A DNA stretch of 8,721 nucleotides from Oscillospiraceae bacterium (GCA_029007475.1 JAQXHW010000146.1:1-8721); one strand, 5' to 3'. Positions 1 to 5,482 are shown, counted from the first letter of the stretch. The notes: generated by a model not told the origin, from the letters alone. Made by a program: numbers and translations.

Positions 1-443
1 TGGAAATATATAAACAGAGCCTTGAAAGGGGTGACGTTACTTTTCGAACGGAATGTCCGACTTAAGAGGATTGGGATAGAGAACATATTAAGAAATGTAG
101 ATTTGTATATGAACTTGATGGGAAGATTATAGGCTTTACGATGCTTGCTCCTACTTCAAGCAGAGATTCATACAGGGGGGTTGTAGAAGTTTCTATATTT
201 GTAGACAAGAATTATACTCAGAAAGGAATCGGCACAGCACTTCTTCTAAAGTTAATGGAGGAAGCTGAAAAAGAAGGGTACTGGACCTTGTATTCGCCGA
301 TTTTTTCAGTAAATGAGGCGAGTATTAAGCTTCATAAGAAATGTGGTTTTCGGGTGATTGGAACGAGAGAAAAGATTGCAAAAGACAAGTTTGGTAACTG
401 GCAGTCAACCACAATCATGGAGTGGAGAAATGGAATCGAATAA
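1..443 (+). pseudogene. GNAT-family N-acetyltransferase, 5' end outside window, interrupted by an in-frame TAA
   Basis: The reading frame that begins at position 3 encodes a phosphinothricin-acetyltransferase-like GNAT protein and runs off the left edge. The residues before the stop (IYKQSLERGDVTFRTECPT) look like the N-terminal part of this family. They are followed by TAA at 63-65, and then the same frame continues with EDWDREHIKKCRFVYELDG and the rest of the fold to the stop at 441-443. The acetyl-CoA binding signature (Q/R-x-x-G-x-G/A) is seen as QKGIGTA, and the C-terminal SIKLHKKCGF stretch is typical. The family acetylates small amines; the substrate here is unknown. The first in-frame ATG after the stop (141) lacks a convincing ribosome binding site and would drop the N-terminal strands, so a broken gene is more likely than a 100-residue one. 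A sequencing error at 63-65 is the alternative. Confidence 0.75.
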
Positions 444-499
444 TAAAAGAAGGTAAATATACAAGAGGTAAATTCCGGTTTGTAGTCCTACATTATGAA

Positions 500-532
500 T
501 ATATAACTCTACCTATCGTAGGTTGTTATATA
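500..532. repeat. Two-part inverted repeat, candidate operator of the HTH-SOR gene
   Basis: The outer arms TATATAAC (500-507) and GTTATATA (525-532) are perfect 8-base complements. Inside them sits a second dyad, ACCTA-TCG-TAGGT (511-523). The right outer arm overlaps the -35 hexamer of the promoter at 523-551, so a protein bound here would block RNA polymerase. The gene downstream encodes a DNA-binding protein, so self-regulation is the natural inference. As RNA it would not form a leader structure, because the predicted transcription start (about 558) lies downstream. Confidence 0.6.
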
Positions 533-551
533 GTGAGTTGCGGATTATAAT
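523..551 (+). promoter_or_regulatory. Sigma-A-type promoter of the HTH-SOR gene
   Basis: The -10 box TATAAT (546-551) is a perfect match and the -35 box TTGTTA (523-528) matches 4 of 6, with a 17-base spacer. The predicted start near 558 leaves only about 23 bases before the ATG at 581. The -35 box lies inside the inverted repeat at 500-532. Confidence 0.7.
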
Positions 552-580
552 GTACTCACAATAAAAGTGAGGTGTATGTT

Positions 581-1162
581 ATGAGTTATGTAACAGGAAA
601 AGCCATAAAGGAATTAAGAGAGAAAAGAAAAATCACCCAAAAGGAACTTGCAGAAAAAATCAATGTCAGTGACAAAGCAGTTTCAAAATGGGAAACAGGA
701 AGAGGACTCCCGGACATTGCTATTCTTGACGATTTGTCGAGGGCACTCGGAACTTCAATCACCGAGTTGTTGACAGGGGACTTAAGGGAGAATGAAAATC
801 AAGCCGGAAATATGAGGAAGACGCACTTCTATGTGTGCCCTATTTGCGGAAATATCATCACTTCTGTCGGACAGGGAACATTTTCCTGTTGCGGAGTTAC
901 AATGCCGGAGCAGGAAGCCGAAAAATGTGATGACGACCATATGATTAATATAGAAACTGTGGATGATGAGTATCACATCACAATTAATCACCCTATGAAT
1001 AAGAGCCATTATGTGTCCTTTATTGCCTATGTAACCTGTGATAATTCTGAGCTTGTGAAACTCTATCCCGAACAGGATATATCTGTAAGGTTGAGAAAGA
1101 AAGGACACGGAATTTTATATGCCTATTGCAATAGGCACGGAATGTATAAAAAACTGATTTAG
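581..1162 (+). CDS. XRE-family HTH regulator fused to a two-iron superoxide reductase (desulfoferrodoxin)-like domain
   Basis: The 193-residue product has three parts. Residues 5-65 are an XRE/HTH_3 helix-turn-helix (TQKELAEKINVSDKAVSKWETGRGLPD). Residues 82-110 form a desulforedoxin-type site with C86-x2-C89 and C103-C104. Residues 118-193 match the superoxide reductase core: H120, H137 (HPM), H143 (SHY), and C183 and H186 (YCNRHG) fit the four His plus one Cys that bind the catalytic iron. The lysine normally just before the first His (EKHVP motif) is Asp119 here. Reduction of superoxide, or sensing of superoxide, oxygen or iron, is inferred; the HTH points to gene control. ATG 581 is chosen over the in-frame GTG at 572 because GAGGTG (569-574) sits 6 bases before 581 and would overlap the GTG. 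HTH-fused superoxide reductases have, as I recall, been noted in genome classifications, so the architecture is uncommon rather than wholly new. The cytoplasmic protein is transcribed alone. Confidence 0.87.
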   Translation: MSYVTGKAIKELREKRKITQKELAEKINVSDKAVSKWETGRGLPDIAILDDLSRALGTSITELLTGDLRENENQAGNMRKTHFYVCPICGNIITSVGQGTFSCCGVTMPEQEAEKCDDDHMINIETVDDEYHITINHPMNKSHYVSFIAYVTCDNSELVKLYPEQDISVRLRKKGHGILYAYCNRHGMYKKLI

Positions 1163-1250
1163 AAAAGCGGCAGGAAAATGGTTATAATCAATTTGGCTTT
1201 TATATGAAGTTTTTATGCTGTTGTTGACTATATTCTTTAGAAGAAAATTT

Positions 1251-1330
1251 GCAGAGCATATTTGGTTCTCCGTTTTGAGTTTCTAAGAAACCGGATTTAA
1301 CGGTTTATTCCAAATATGCTCTGCTTTTTT
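1251..1330 (+). terminator. Long-stem intrinsic terminator between convergent genes
   Basis: A perfect 15-base stem, GCAGAGCATATTTGG (1251-1265) with its complement at 1310-1324, is followed by six T (1325-1330). The 44-base loop holds two overlapping small hairpins that cannot coexist: GTTTC-TAA-GAAAC (1279-1291) and AAACCG/CGGTTT (1288-1293 with 1301-1306). It ends the HTH-SOR transcript. On the minus strand the stem is followed by a weaker AAATTTT tract, so it may also stop the cotJ operon, which ends at 1360. Confidence 0.8.
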
Positions 1331-1359
1331 AAGGAATGTTTTTTGCTGACAAATAATTA

Positions 1360-1989
1360 TTAGGCTTTTCTATCTTTGGCTTTGTTGAAGCACTTTTTAT
1401 CAAAAGAAGGGTTGAAGGCGTAAAAGTTTTTGGAATCTAATTTGTCGGTGAGAAGTCTAAGAGCTTCACCGAAGCGTTGATAATGCACAATCTCGCGTTC
1501 CCTGAGGAAACGAATCGGGTCGAGTACATCCGGGTCATCGCAGTACCTCAGAATGTTGTCGTAGGTTGTTCTTGCCTTTTGCTCTGCGGCCAAGTCCTCG
1601 TGCAAGTCGGTGATGGGGTCACCCTTGGACTGAAGGTAGGCGGCGGTGAAAGGTACTCCGGAGGCAGAAGACGGATAGATTCCCGCAGTATGGTCTACGA
1701 AGTAGGCGTCATAGCCGCCTGCTTTAACCTGCTCTTCCGTGAGGTTCTTTGTGAGCTGATAAACTATGGTACCAATCATCTCTAAATGCCCCAGTTCCTC
1801 CGTGCCGATATCGTTCAGTATTGCTTTAAGCTCGGGGATAGGCATTGAGAACCTCTGGCTGAGATATCTCAGGGAAGCACCGAGTTCACCGTCGGGGCCA
1901 CCGTACTGAGTTATGATAATCTGTGCAAGTTTTGGGTTAGTTTGCTTGATTTTTACGGGGTACTGAAGTCTTTTTTCATATACAAACAT
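1360..1989 (-). CDS. cotJC: Spore coat protein CotJC, manganese-catalase family
   Basis: The 209-residue product is a ferritin-like four-helix protein of the manganese catalase superfamily, and the CotJC type is a component of the spore coat. The di-metal ligands expected for this fold are visible: E35 (GPDGELGASLRY), E65 and H68 (EELGH), E136 (DLAAEQKAR) and H169 (EREIVHY). The metal site therefore looks intact and hydrogen peroxide disproportionation at the spore surface is plausible. A strong GGGAGGG ribosome binding site precedes the ATG at 1989. The gene starts only 3 bases after the cotJB stop, so it is the last gene of the cotJABC operon. The C-terminus beyond about residue 187 is lysine-rich and variable. 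Expression in the mother cell during sporulation is known for Bacillus cotJ and is inferred here. Confidence 0.93.
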   Translation of the reverse strand: MFVYEKRLQYPVKIKQTNPKLAQIIITQYGGPDGELGASLRYLSQRFSMPIPELKAILNDIGTEELGHLEMIGTIVYQLTKNLTEEQVKAGGYDAYFVDHTAGIYPSSASGVPFTAAYLQSKGDPITDLHEDLAAEQKARTTYDNILRYCDDPDVLDPIRFLREREIVHYQRFGEALRLLTDKLDSKNFYAFNPSFDKKCFNKAKDRKA

Positions 1990-1992
1990 CTT

Positions 1993-2238
1993 TTACTCTC
2001 CCTCCCAAGGCCAGGGCGCGTTGACCCAGGTCCAGTAGTCTTTTTTGTTTTCGCTGCTAAAAAGAGGTCCGTATTCGTTAACATATTCTTGCCTCAAAGG
2101 AGCGAGTTTTGCCTCGTATTCCTCAATCTTAGCGATTGTTTTTCTGCAGTTGGGGTGAGTGTCCAAATAGAGCTTAAGCTCATATATTGCAAAAGCATAG
2201 CTTGAAATTTTGCGCAACAGTATTTCTCTTTTGCTCAT
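1993..2238 (-). CDS. cotJB: Spore coat protein CotJB
   Basis: The 81-residue product matches the small CotJB family: an N-terminal helical part (LLRKISSYAFAIYELKLYLDTHP) and a tryptophan-rich tail (YWTWVNAPWPWEGE) characteristic of the family. Its biochemical role is unknown. In Bacillus it is encoded with CotJA and CotJC and needed for their assembly into the coat. The start at 2238 is chosen because its ATG overlaps the cotJA stop (ATGA) and an AGAGGTGG ribosome binding site lies 6 to 7 bases upstream. A longer in-frame version from 2256 would begin inside cotJA without such a site. Translational coupling with cotJA is likely. Confidence 0.92.
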   Translation of the reverse strand: MSKREILLRKISSYAFAIYELKLYLDTHPNCRKTIAKIEEYEAKLAPLRQEYVNEYGPLFSSENKKDYWTWVNAPWPWEGE

Positions 2239-2435
2239 TTTAAGCCACCTCTGCACTTTCCACCGTAGAAGGGTTTGTTTAGGGTGGGGAACATTGTGCC
2301 TGCTTCGAAGCCCTCTGATACAGCATAAACCTCCGCACCGTTTGGCTGAAAGGGCACATAGGCCATTGCTTCCACGGTCTTTGCGGGAAGGGGCGAAAGA
2401 CCGTAGGAGTTCATGACATCCTTATATAAGTCCAT
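2235..2435 (-). CDS. cotJA: Spore coat associated protein CotJA
   Basis: The 66-residue product has the CotJA signature: YVPFQPNGAEVYAVSEGFEAGTMFPTL followed by NKPFYGGKCRGG, that is, a YVPxQ start, a GTxFPxL core and a PFxG end. It is a small structural coat protein and opens the cotJABC operon. The start at 2435 is chosen because AAAGGAG lies 7 bases upstream. The same frame stays open further upstream to 2534, but that stretch contains the leader hairpin (2454-2472) and the promoter-like box, and it has no family similarity. The stop overlaps the cotJB start by four bases. Confidence 0.92.
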   Translation of the reverse strand: MDLYKDVMNSYGLSPLPAKTVEAMAYVPFQPNGAEVYAVSEGFEAGTMFPTLNKPFYGGKCRGGLK

Positions 2436-2453
2436 TGATTTTCTCCTTTCAGA

Positions 2454-2472
2454 AAACATAGTTGCTATGTTT
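2454..2472 (-). repeat. Perfect hairpin in the cotJ leader
   Basis: AAACATAG (2454-2461) and CTATGTTT (2465-2472) are perfect 8-base complements around a TTG loop. The hairpin sits between the promoter-like box (2481-2488) and the cotJA ribosome binding site (about 2443-2449). It could be an operator for a sporulation regulator or a 5' stem that stabilises the mRNA. No T-run follows, so it is not a terminator. Confidence 0.55.
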
Positions 2473-2480
2473 CTCAGCCC

Positions 2481-2488
2481 ATTATATG
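2481..2488 (-). promoter_or_regulatory. Candidate -10 element of the cotJABC promoter
   Basis: Read on the minus strand the bases are CATATAAT. This contains a sigma-A TATAAT and also resembles the CATA-type -10 boxes used by the mother-cell sporulation factors sigma-E and sigma-K. No good sigma-A or sigma-E -35 lies at the right distance. A CACA about 17 bases upstream would fit the short AC motif of sigma-K. Which factor is used cannot be settled by reading. Confidence 0.4.
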
Positions 2489-2590
2489 CGAAAAATACGG
2501 CTCTTGTGATTGCGAAAATAACCTCAGATAACATATATCATTTCCGTATTTCCGAGGGCATAGTATATTTCATAACGAAAACAATGTTCT

Positions 2591-2620
2591 TTCAAAAAAC
2601 TGTCACTTATGGGATATAAT
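2591..2620 (+). promoter_or_regulatory. Candidate promoter of the HtrA-like protease gene
   Basis: A perfect -10 box TATAAT (2615-2620) lies 38 bases before the start codon. The best -35 candidate is TTCAAA (2591-2596), 4 of 6 matches with an 18-base spacer. The transcript would have a leader of about 30 bases. The region 2436-2657 is the divergent spacer between cotJA and this gene, and I see no gene in it. Confidence 0.5.
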
Positions 2621-2657
2621 ATCTAAGCATAGATTATTTTTCATTGGAGATGTTTTT

Positions 2658-3983
2658 ATGGATAATAATTTTGAAAATAATCCTTATGAGAATATGAACT
2701 ATGGTAATCTCCCTTCATATCCTCAGAATACAAGCGAGTACGAATGGGGCAGAGAGTCAGAGCCTTTGAAGGTTCAGTACACCGAGCCTGCCCCTCAAAA
2801 ACCGAAAAGGGAGAGAGGAAAAACTCCCGTGGCCTTAATTCTTGTTCTTTCCGTTTTGCTTTCAACGGTATTCGGCTCAGGCTCGGCTTTCCTCACCTAC
2901 AAGCTGTTAGACGGCACGAATGAACCGGATAAGGTAATTGCCGACAATACCCCTCAAGGCAGCCAAAATGCCGAGACAACGCTTTCAGGCGGCAAGCTTA
3001 CAACGGAGCAGGTTGTTGAGAAAACCGCCGACAGCGTAGTTGAGATTGTAACCGAAAGCGTTTCAATGGGATTCTTTCAGGAGTACGTTACCCCCGGTGC
3101 AGGCAGCGGTGTAATTATTGACGCCGGCGGTCTTATTGTTACTAACAACCATGTTATTGAGGGCGTAAGCAAGATTACGGTAACTCTCAGAAACGGCGAA
3201 AGCTATCCGGCAGAGCTTGTGGGCAGAGATGAAAAAACGGATTTGGCACTTATTAAGATTGAAGCCGACAATTTGACGGTTGCAACCTTCGGTAATTCCG
3301 ATAACCTTAAAATCGGCGAAAAAATGATTGCCATAGGTAATCCCTTAGGAAGACTCGGCGGTACTGTAACCGAGGGAATACTTAGCGCTCTCAACAGAAA
3401 TGTTGTGGTTGACGGCCAAACAAGAAACCTTTTACAGACCGATACCGCAATTAATCCCGGCAACTCAGGAGGCGGACTCTTTGATTCTAAGGGCTATCTT
3501 GTGGGAATTGTCTCGGCAAAGTCTACCGGCTCAGAGGTTGAGGGCTTGGGATACGCAATTCCCATAAACGACGTTGTTGAGGTAATCGGTGACCTTTCTG
3601 AGTATGGTTTTGTAAGAGGCCGAGTCGATATCGGCATGGAGTTTATTGATGTTGATGATTCCCGTACTGCATGGATGTATAATCTTTCTGAGCTGGGCTG
3701 TTATGTTTACAGCGTAGACCGGGACAGCAATGCCTACGAAGCAGGCTTGAGAAGCGGCGATTTAGTTCTTGCAATCAATTCAAAAGAAATAGAAACCTCA
3801 TCGGATATCGAGGAGGTTGTAAGCTCTAAAAATGTAGGCGATAAGCTGATGTTTACCGTAAGCCGTGACGGCGAAAAGAAAACAATTACCATGACTTTAC
3901 AAGAGGAGATTCCTGAAGATGACAGCTCAGCCTCAGGCGGCAGCGCCGTTGAGTGGGGAAATTTCGGAAGTCTCATTAATTAG
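2658..3983 (+). CDS. htrA: HtrA/DegP-type trypsin-like serine protease with one PDZ domain, membrane-anchored
   Basis: The 441-residue product begins with a cytoplasmic tail of about 55 residues rich in Asn, Tyr and Pro and ending in a basic patch (KPKRERGK). One membrane segment follows (about 57-83), so the rest lies outside the membrane. The S1C protease domain (about 112-310) shows the triad H165 (TNNHV), D195 (DLALIK) and S270 (GNSGGG). A PDZ domain spans about 320-414 (LGCYVYSVDRDSNAYEAGLRSGDLVLAIN). The order matches HtrA proteins of Firmicutes, which degrade misfolded exported proteins. A low-complexity tail (DDSSASGGSA) ends the protein. GGAGATG (2646-2652) five bases before the ATG supports this start. 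It has its own promoter and terminator. In Bacillus such genes respond to envelope stress; no matching regulatory site is evident here. Confidence 0.95.
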   Translation: MDNNFENNPYENMNYGNLPSYPQNTSEYEWGRESEPLKVQYTEPAPQKPKRERGKTPVALILVLSVLLSTVFGSGSAFLTYKLLDGTNEPDKVIADNTPQGSQNAETTLSGGKLTTEQVVEKTADSVVEIVTESVSMGFFQEYVTPGAGSGVIIDAGGLIVTNNHVIEGVSKITVTLRNGESYPAELVGRDEKTDLALIKIEADNLTVATFGNSDNLKIGEKMIAIGNPLGRLGGTVTEGILSALNRNVVVDGQTRNLLQTDTAINPGNSGGGLFDSKGYLVGIVSAKSTGSEVEGLGYAIPINDVVEVIGDLSEYGFVRGRVDIGMEFIDVDDSRTAWMYNLSELGCYVYSVDRDSNAYEAGLRSGDLVLAINSKEIETSSDIEEVVSSKNVGDKLMFTVSRDGEKKTITMTLQEEIPEDDSSASGGSAVEWGNFGSLIN

Positions 3984-3994
3984 AAAGTGAATGA

Positions 3995-4032
3995 AAGTCC
4001 TTAGGCCTGTGCTTTAAGGACTTGATTTTTTT
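3995..4032 (+). terminator. Intrinsic terminator of the htrA-like gene
   Basis: AAGTCCTTA (3995-4003) pairs with TAAGGACTT (4015-4023) around an 11-base loop, with seven T at 4026-4032. It lies 12 bases after the protease stop codon. The right arm and T-run overlap the -35 box of the next promoter. Confidence 0.88.
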
Positions 4033-4049
4033 GCCGAATATGGTAAAAT
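4022..4049 (+). promoter_or_regulatory. Promoter of the cobalamin riboswitch transcript
   Basis: The -35 box TTGATT (4022-4027) is followed after 16 bases by an extended -10 element, TGG-TAAAAT (4041-4049). Transcription would begin near 4056, upstream of a small GACC-GAAA-GGTC hairpin (4057-4068) and of the aptamer. The -35 box lies within the htrA terminator. Confidence 0.65.
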
Positions 4050-4093
4050 ACTAAAAGACCGAAAGGTCAAATAATAAATTCACAAGTGAATAA

Positions 4094-4231
4094 CACGAAA
4101 GGGCGACAGCCTCTGCTTTTTGCAGATATAAGGAAAGTATGGTGAAAATCCATCGCAACAGCCATTACCGTAAAAGTCGGAATGCTTATGGTTTCGTGAG
4201 TGTAAATGCTCCTCGGGCAATGGGAGGGTGC
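4094..4231 (+). promoter_or_regulatory. Cobalamin riboswitch aptamer with P13 kissing loop
   Basis: The conserved core is readable: AAGGAAAG, then GGTGAAAATCC (4141-4151), GCAACAGCCATTACCGT and AAGTCGGAATGC (about 4173-4184). P1 closes the core with CACGAAA (4094-4100) against TTTCGTG (4192-4198). P2 is TCTGC-TTTTT-GCAGA (4112-4126). Beyond P1 lies P13, TCCTC (4210-4214) with GAGGG (4224-4228). Its loop contains AATGG (4219-4223), complementary to CCATT (4162-4166) in L5, which is the kissing contact of this class. Ligand binding should reduce expression of the two genes downstream through the terminator at 4250-4284. Whether it prefers adenosyl- or hydroxocobalamin cannot be told by eye. Together with the promoter and terminator this fills the 325-base stretch between genes. 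Confidence 0.88.
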
Positions 4232-4249
4232 TTAGACTAAAGTAGGTTT

Positions 4250-4284
4250 AACGCAATCTCTCTGGAGGTTGCGTTTATTTTATT
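4250..4284 (+). terminator. Riboswitch-controlled intrinsic terminator
   Basis: AACGCAATCTC (4250-4260) pairs with GAGGTTGCGTT (4265-4275), 11 pairs including one G-U, around a TCTG loop, followed by a T-rich tract (TTTATTTTATT, 4274-4284). It lies between the aptamer and the first gene, where a transcription-attenuation platform is expected. Its left arm can alternatively pair with the right arm of P13. Confidence 0.8.
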
Positions 4285-4308
4285 CCCCTGTGGGAAAGAG
4301 GAATTTTT

Positions 4309-4809
4309 ATGAAAAGAAAGTTAAAAACCCTAAGTTCTCTGCTGATGGCAGTTCTCGTACTTTTGAGCTTTGCTGCCTGCTCAGAAAGTGACGCAAAAGG
4401 TTCAGCAACCGAAGCGCCTGCCGTGACCGATTCTGTTTTGACAACTATAACCGAAGCCTTAAGTCAAGAGGAAATTTTTTGGCAGGATGCCGAGTACACC
4501 GAGGACACCGCAATCGGCAAAGGCGAAACAACCTTTGAGTTTCAGGTGATTGTAGGGGAGAACTCCGTAACCTTTACTGTCAGCACCGATAAGGAAATCT
4601 TAGGTGACGCTCTTATGGAGAATAACTTAGTCGCCGGCGACGAGAGTCAGTACGGTCTATACGTCAAAAAGGTAAACGGAATAACTGCCGATTACGACGT
4701 AAATCAGTATTACTGGTCTTTCTCCAAAAACGGAGAAATGATGATGACAGGCGTTGACGGTGAGAAGATTGAAGAAGGCGCTCACTATGAGATGACCTGT
4801 ACTAAATAA
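4309..4809 (+). CDS. DUF4430 (transcobalamin C-terminal-like) lipoprotein, predicted corrinoid-binding
   Basis: The 166-residue product starts with a lipoprotein signal peptide: MKRKLK, a hydrophobic stretch (8-20), and LSFAAC with the lipidated Cys at 24. A short linker rich in Ala, Thr and Ser follows. Residues about 70-166 match DUF4430, the fold shared with the C-terminal cobalamin-binding domain of intrinsic factor and transcobalamin: ILGDALMENNLV, YGLYVKKVNG, YYWSFSKNGE, TGVDGEKIEEGAHYEM. The inferred role is to bind cobalamin or a related corrinoid outside the membrane and pass it to the S component encoded next. The cobalamin riboswitch upstream strongly supports this. AGAGGA (4297-4302) six bases before the ATG fixes the start. 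The lipobox has Phe at -3, which is tolerated but not ideal. The Phe/Tyr/Trp-rich motifs are the family signature; the ligand has not been shown. Confidence 0.85.
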   Translation: MKRKLKTLSSLLMAVLVLLSFAACSESDAKGSATEAPAVTDSVLTTITEALSQEEIFWQDAEYTEDTAIGKGETTFEFQVIVGENSVTFTVSTDKEILGDALMENNLVAGDESQYGLYVKKVNGITADYDVNQYYWSFSKNGEMMMTGVDGEKIEEGAHYEMTCTK

Positions 4810-4817
4810 GCGAAAAA

Positions 4818-5396
4818 ATGATTAGGAGCTATACGCAAAAGGAGTCCTTAACTCCTAAGAAAAAAGCAAAGCTCACGGTGTTTGAGCTTGTGCTTTTCTC
4901 GATGCTCGGTGCTTTGATGTTCGGCTCGAAGATGCTTATGGAGTTTCTTCCGAATGTTCACCTTTTGGGAATGTTTATCGTCACGTTTACGGCGGTGTTC
5001 AGATTCAAAGCCTTGATACCCATTTATATATATGTGCTCCTAAACGGAGTTTTGGCAGGCTTTGCGCCATGGTGGATACCCTACCTCTACATATGGACCG
5101 TGCTTTGGGGAATGGCAATGCTTATACCGAAAAATATTCCCGATAAGGTTGCCGTGTTCGTTTATCCCTTAGTGTGTGCTTTACACGGAATTCTGTTCGG
5201 CGTCCTATACGCACCCGCCCAGGCAATTATGTTTAATCTTAGCTTTGAGCAGACTCTTGCTTGGATAGCCGCAGGACTTCCCTTTGACGTGACTCATTGT
5301 ATCTCTAATTTTGTGGCAGGACTTCTCATTTTACCTCTTAAAAAGGTGCTCTGCAAGCTCCGCGCATCTGTTTCAGGCAAAATATGTAACCGATAA
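4818..5396 (+). CDS. ECF transporter S component, predicted cobalamin/corrinoid-specific
   Basis: The 192-residue product is an integral membrane protein with about six hydrophobic segments (near 21-44, 48-63, 65-83, 88-103, 111-137 and 153-174) and a basic N-terminal tail (PKKKAKL). This fits the small substrate-binding S component of energy-coupling factor (ECF) vitamin transporters. It would work with a shared ATPase and EcfT module, none of which is encoded in this window. Substrate assignment rests on context: it lies 8 bases after the DUF4430 gene, behind the cobalamin riboswitch. The motif AGFAPWWIPYLYIWTVLWG (80-98) is a likely family signature, but I cannot name the subfamily. No good ribosome binding site precedes the ATG, so translation is probably coupled to the upstream gene. 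No alternative start lies near the internal AAAGGAG at about 4838-4844. Other six-helix families are possible. Confidence 0.78.
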   Translation: MIRSYTQKESLTPKKKAKLTVFELVLFSMLGALMFGSKMLMEFLPNVHLLGMFIVTFTAVFRFKALIPIYIYVLLNGVLAGFAPWWIPYLYIWTVLWGMAMLIPKNIPDKVAVFVYPLVCALHGILFGVLYAPAQAIMFNLSFEQTLAWIAAGLPFDVTHCISNFVAGLLILPLKKVLCKLRASVSGKICNR

Positions 5397-5430
5397 AAAA
5401 CGCACCGATTGAGATTTTTCAATCGGTGCG
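5395..5430 (-). terminator. Intrinsic terminator of murC, also at the end of the cobalamin operon
   Basis: CGCACCGATTGA (5401-5412) and TCAATCGGTGCG (5419-5430) form a perfect 12-base stem with a 6-base loop. On the minus strand it is followed by six T (A at 5395-5400), so it is a strong terminator for murC. On the plus strand the following AAATTTG tract is weak, but the stem directly follows the ECF stop codon and probably serves both convergent transcripts. Confidence 0.9.
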
Positions 5431-5482
5431 AAATTTGTTATATTGCCTATAAGTCAGTACTGCACGAGTGCCGAAGAATGAT

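Noticed and set aside
141..443. A complete 100-residue acetyltransferase starting at 141
   Set aside because: It lacks the N-terminal strands, has no ribosome binding site, and the same frame upstream encodes the missing family sequence.
572..580. Upstream GTG start for the HTH-SOR gene
   Set aside because: The GTG overlaps the GAGGTG ribosome binding site; the ATG at 581 has the correct spacing.
2436..2534. N-terminal extension of CotJA
   Set aside because: The extra residues show no family similarity and the DNA there holds a hairpin and a promoter-like box; AAAGGAG supports the start at 2435.
3203..3463. Antisense reading frame inside the protease gene
   Set aside because: It is a codon-phase shadow of a well-supported gene, with no ribosome binding site or recognisable protein features. 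The same holds for the antisense frames in 782-1108, 1477-1785, 3734-3976, 5682-5867, 7951-8145 and 8162-8398.
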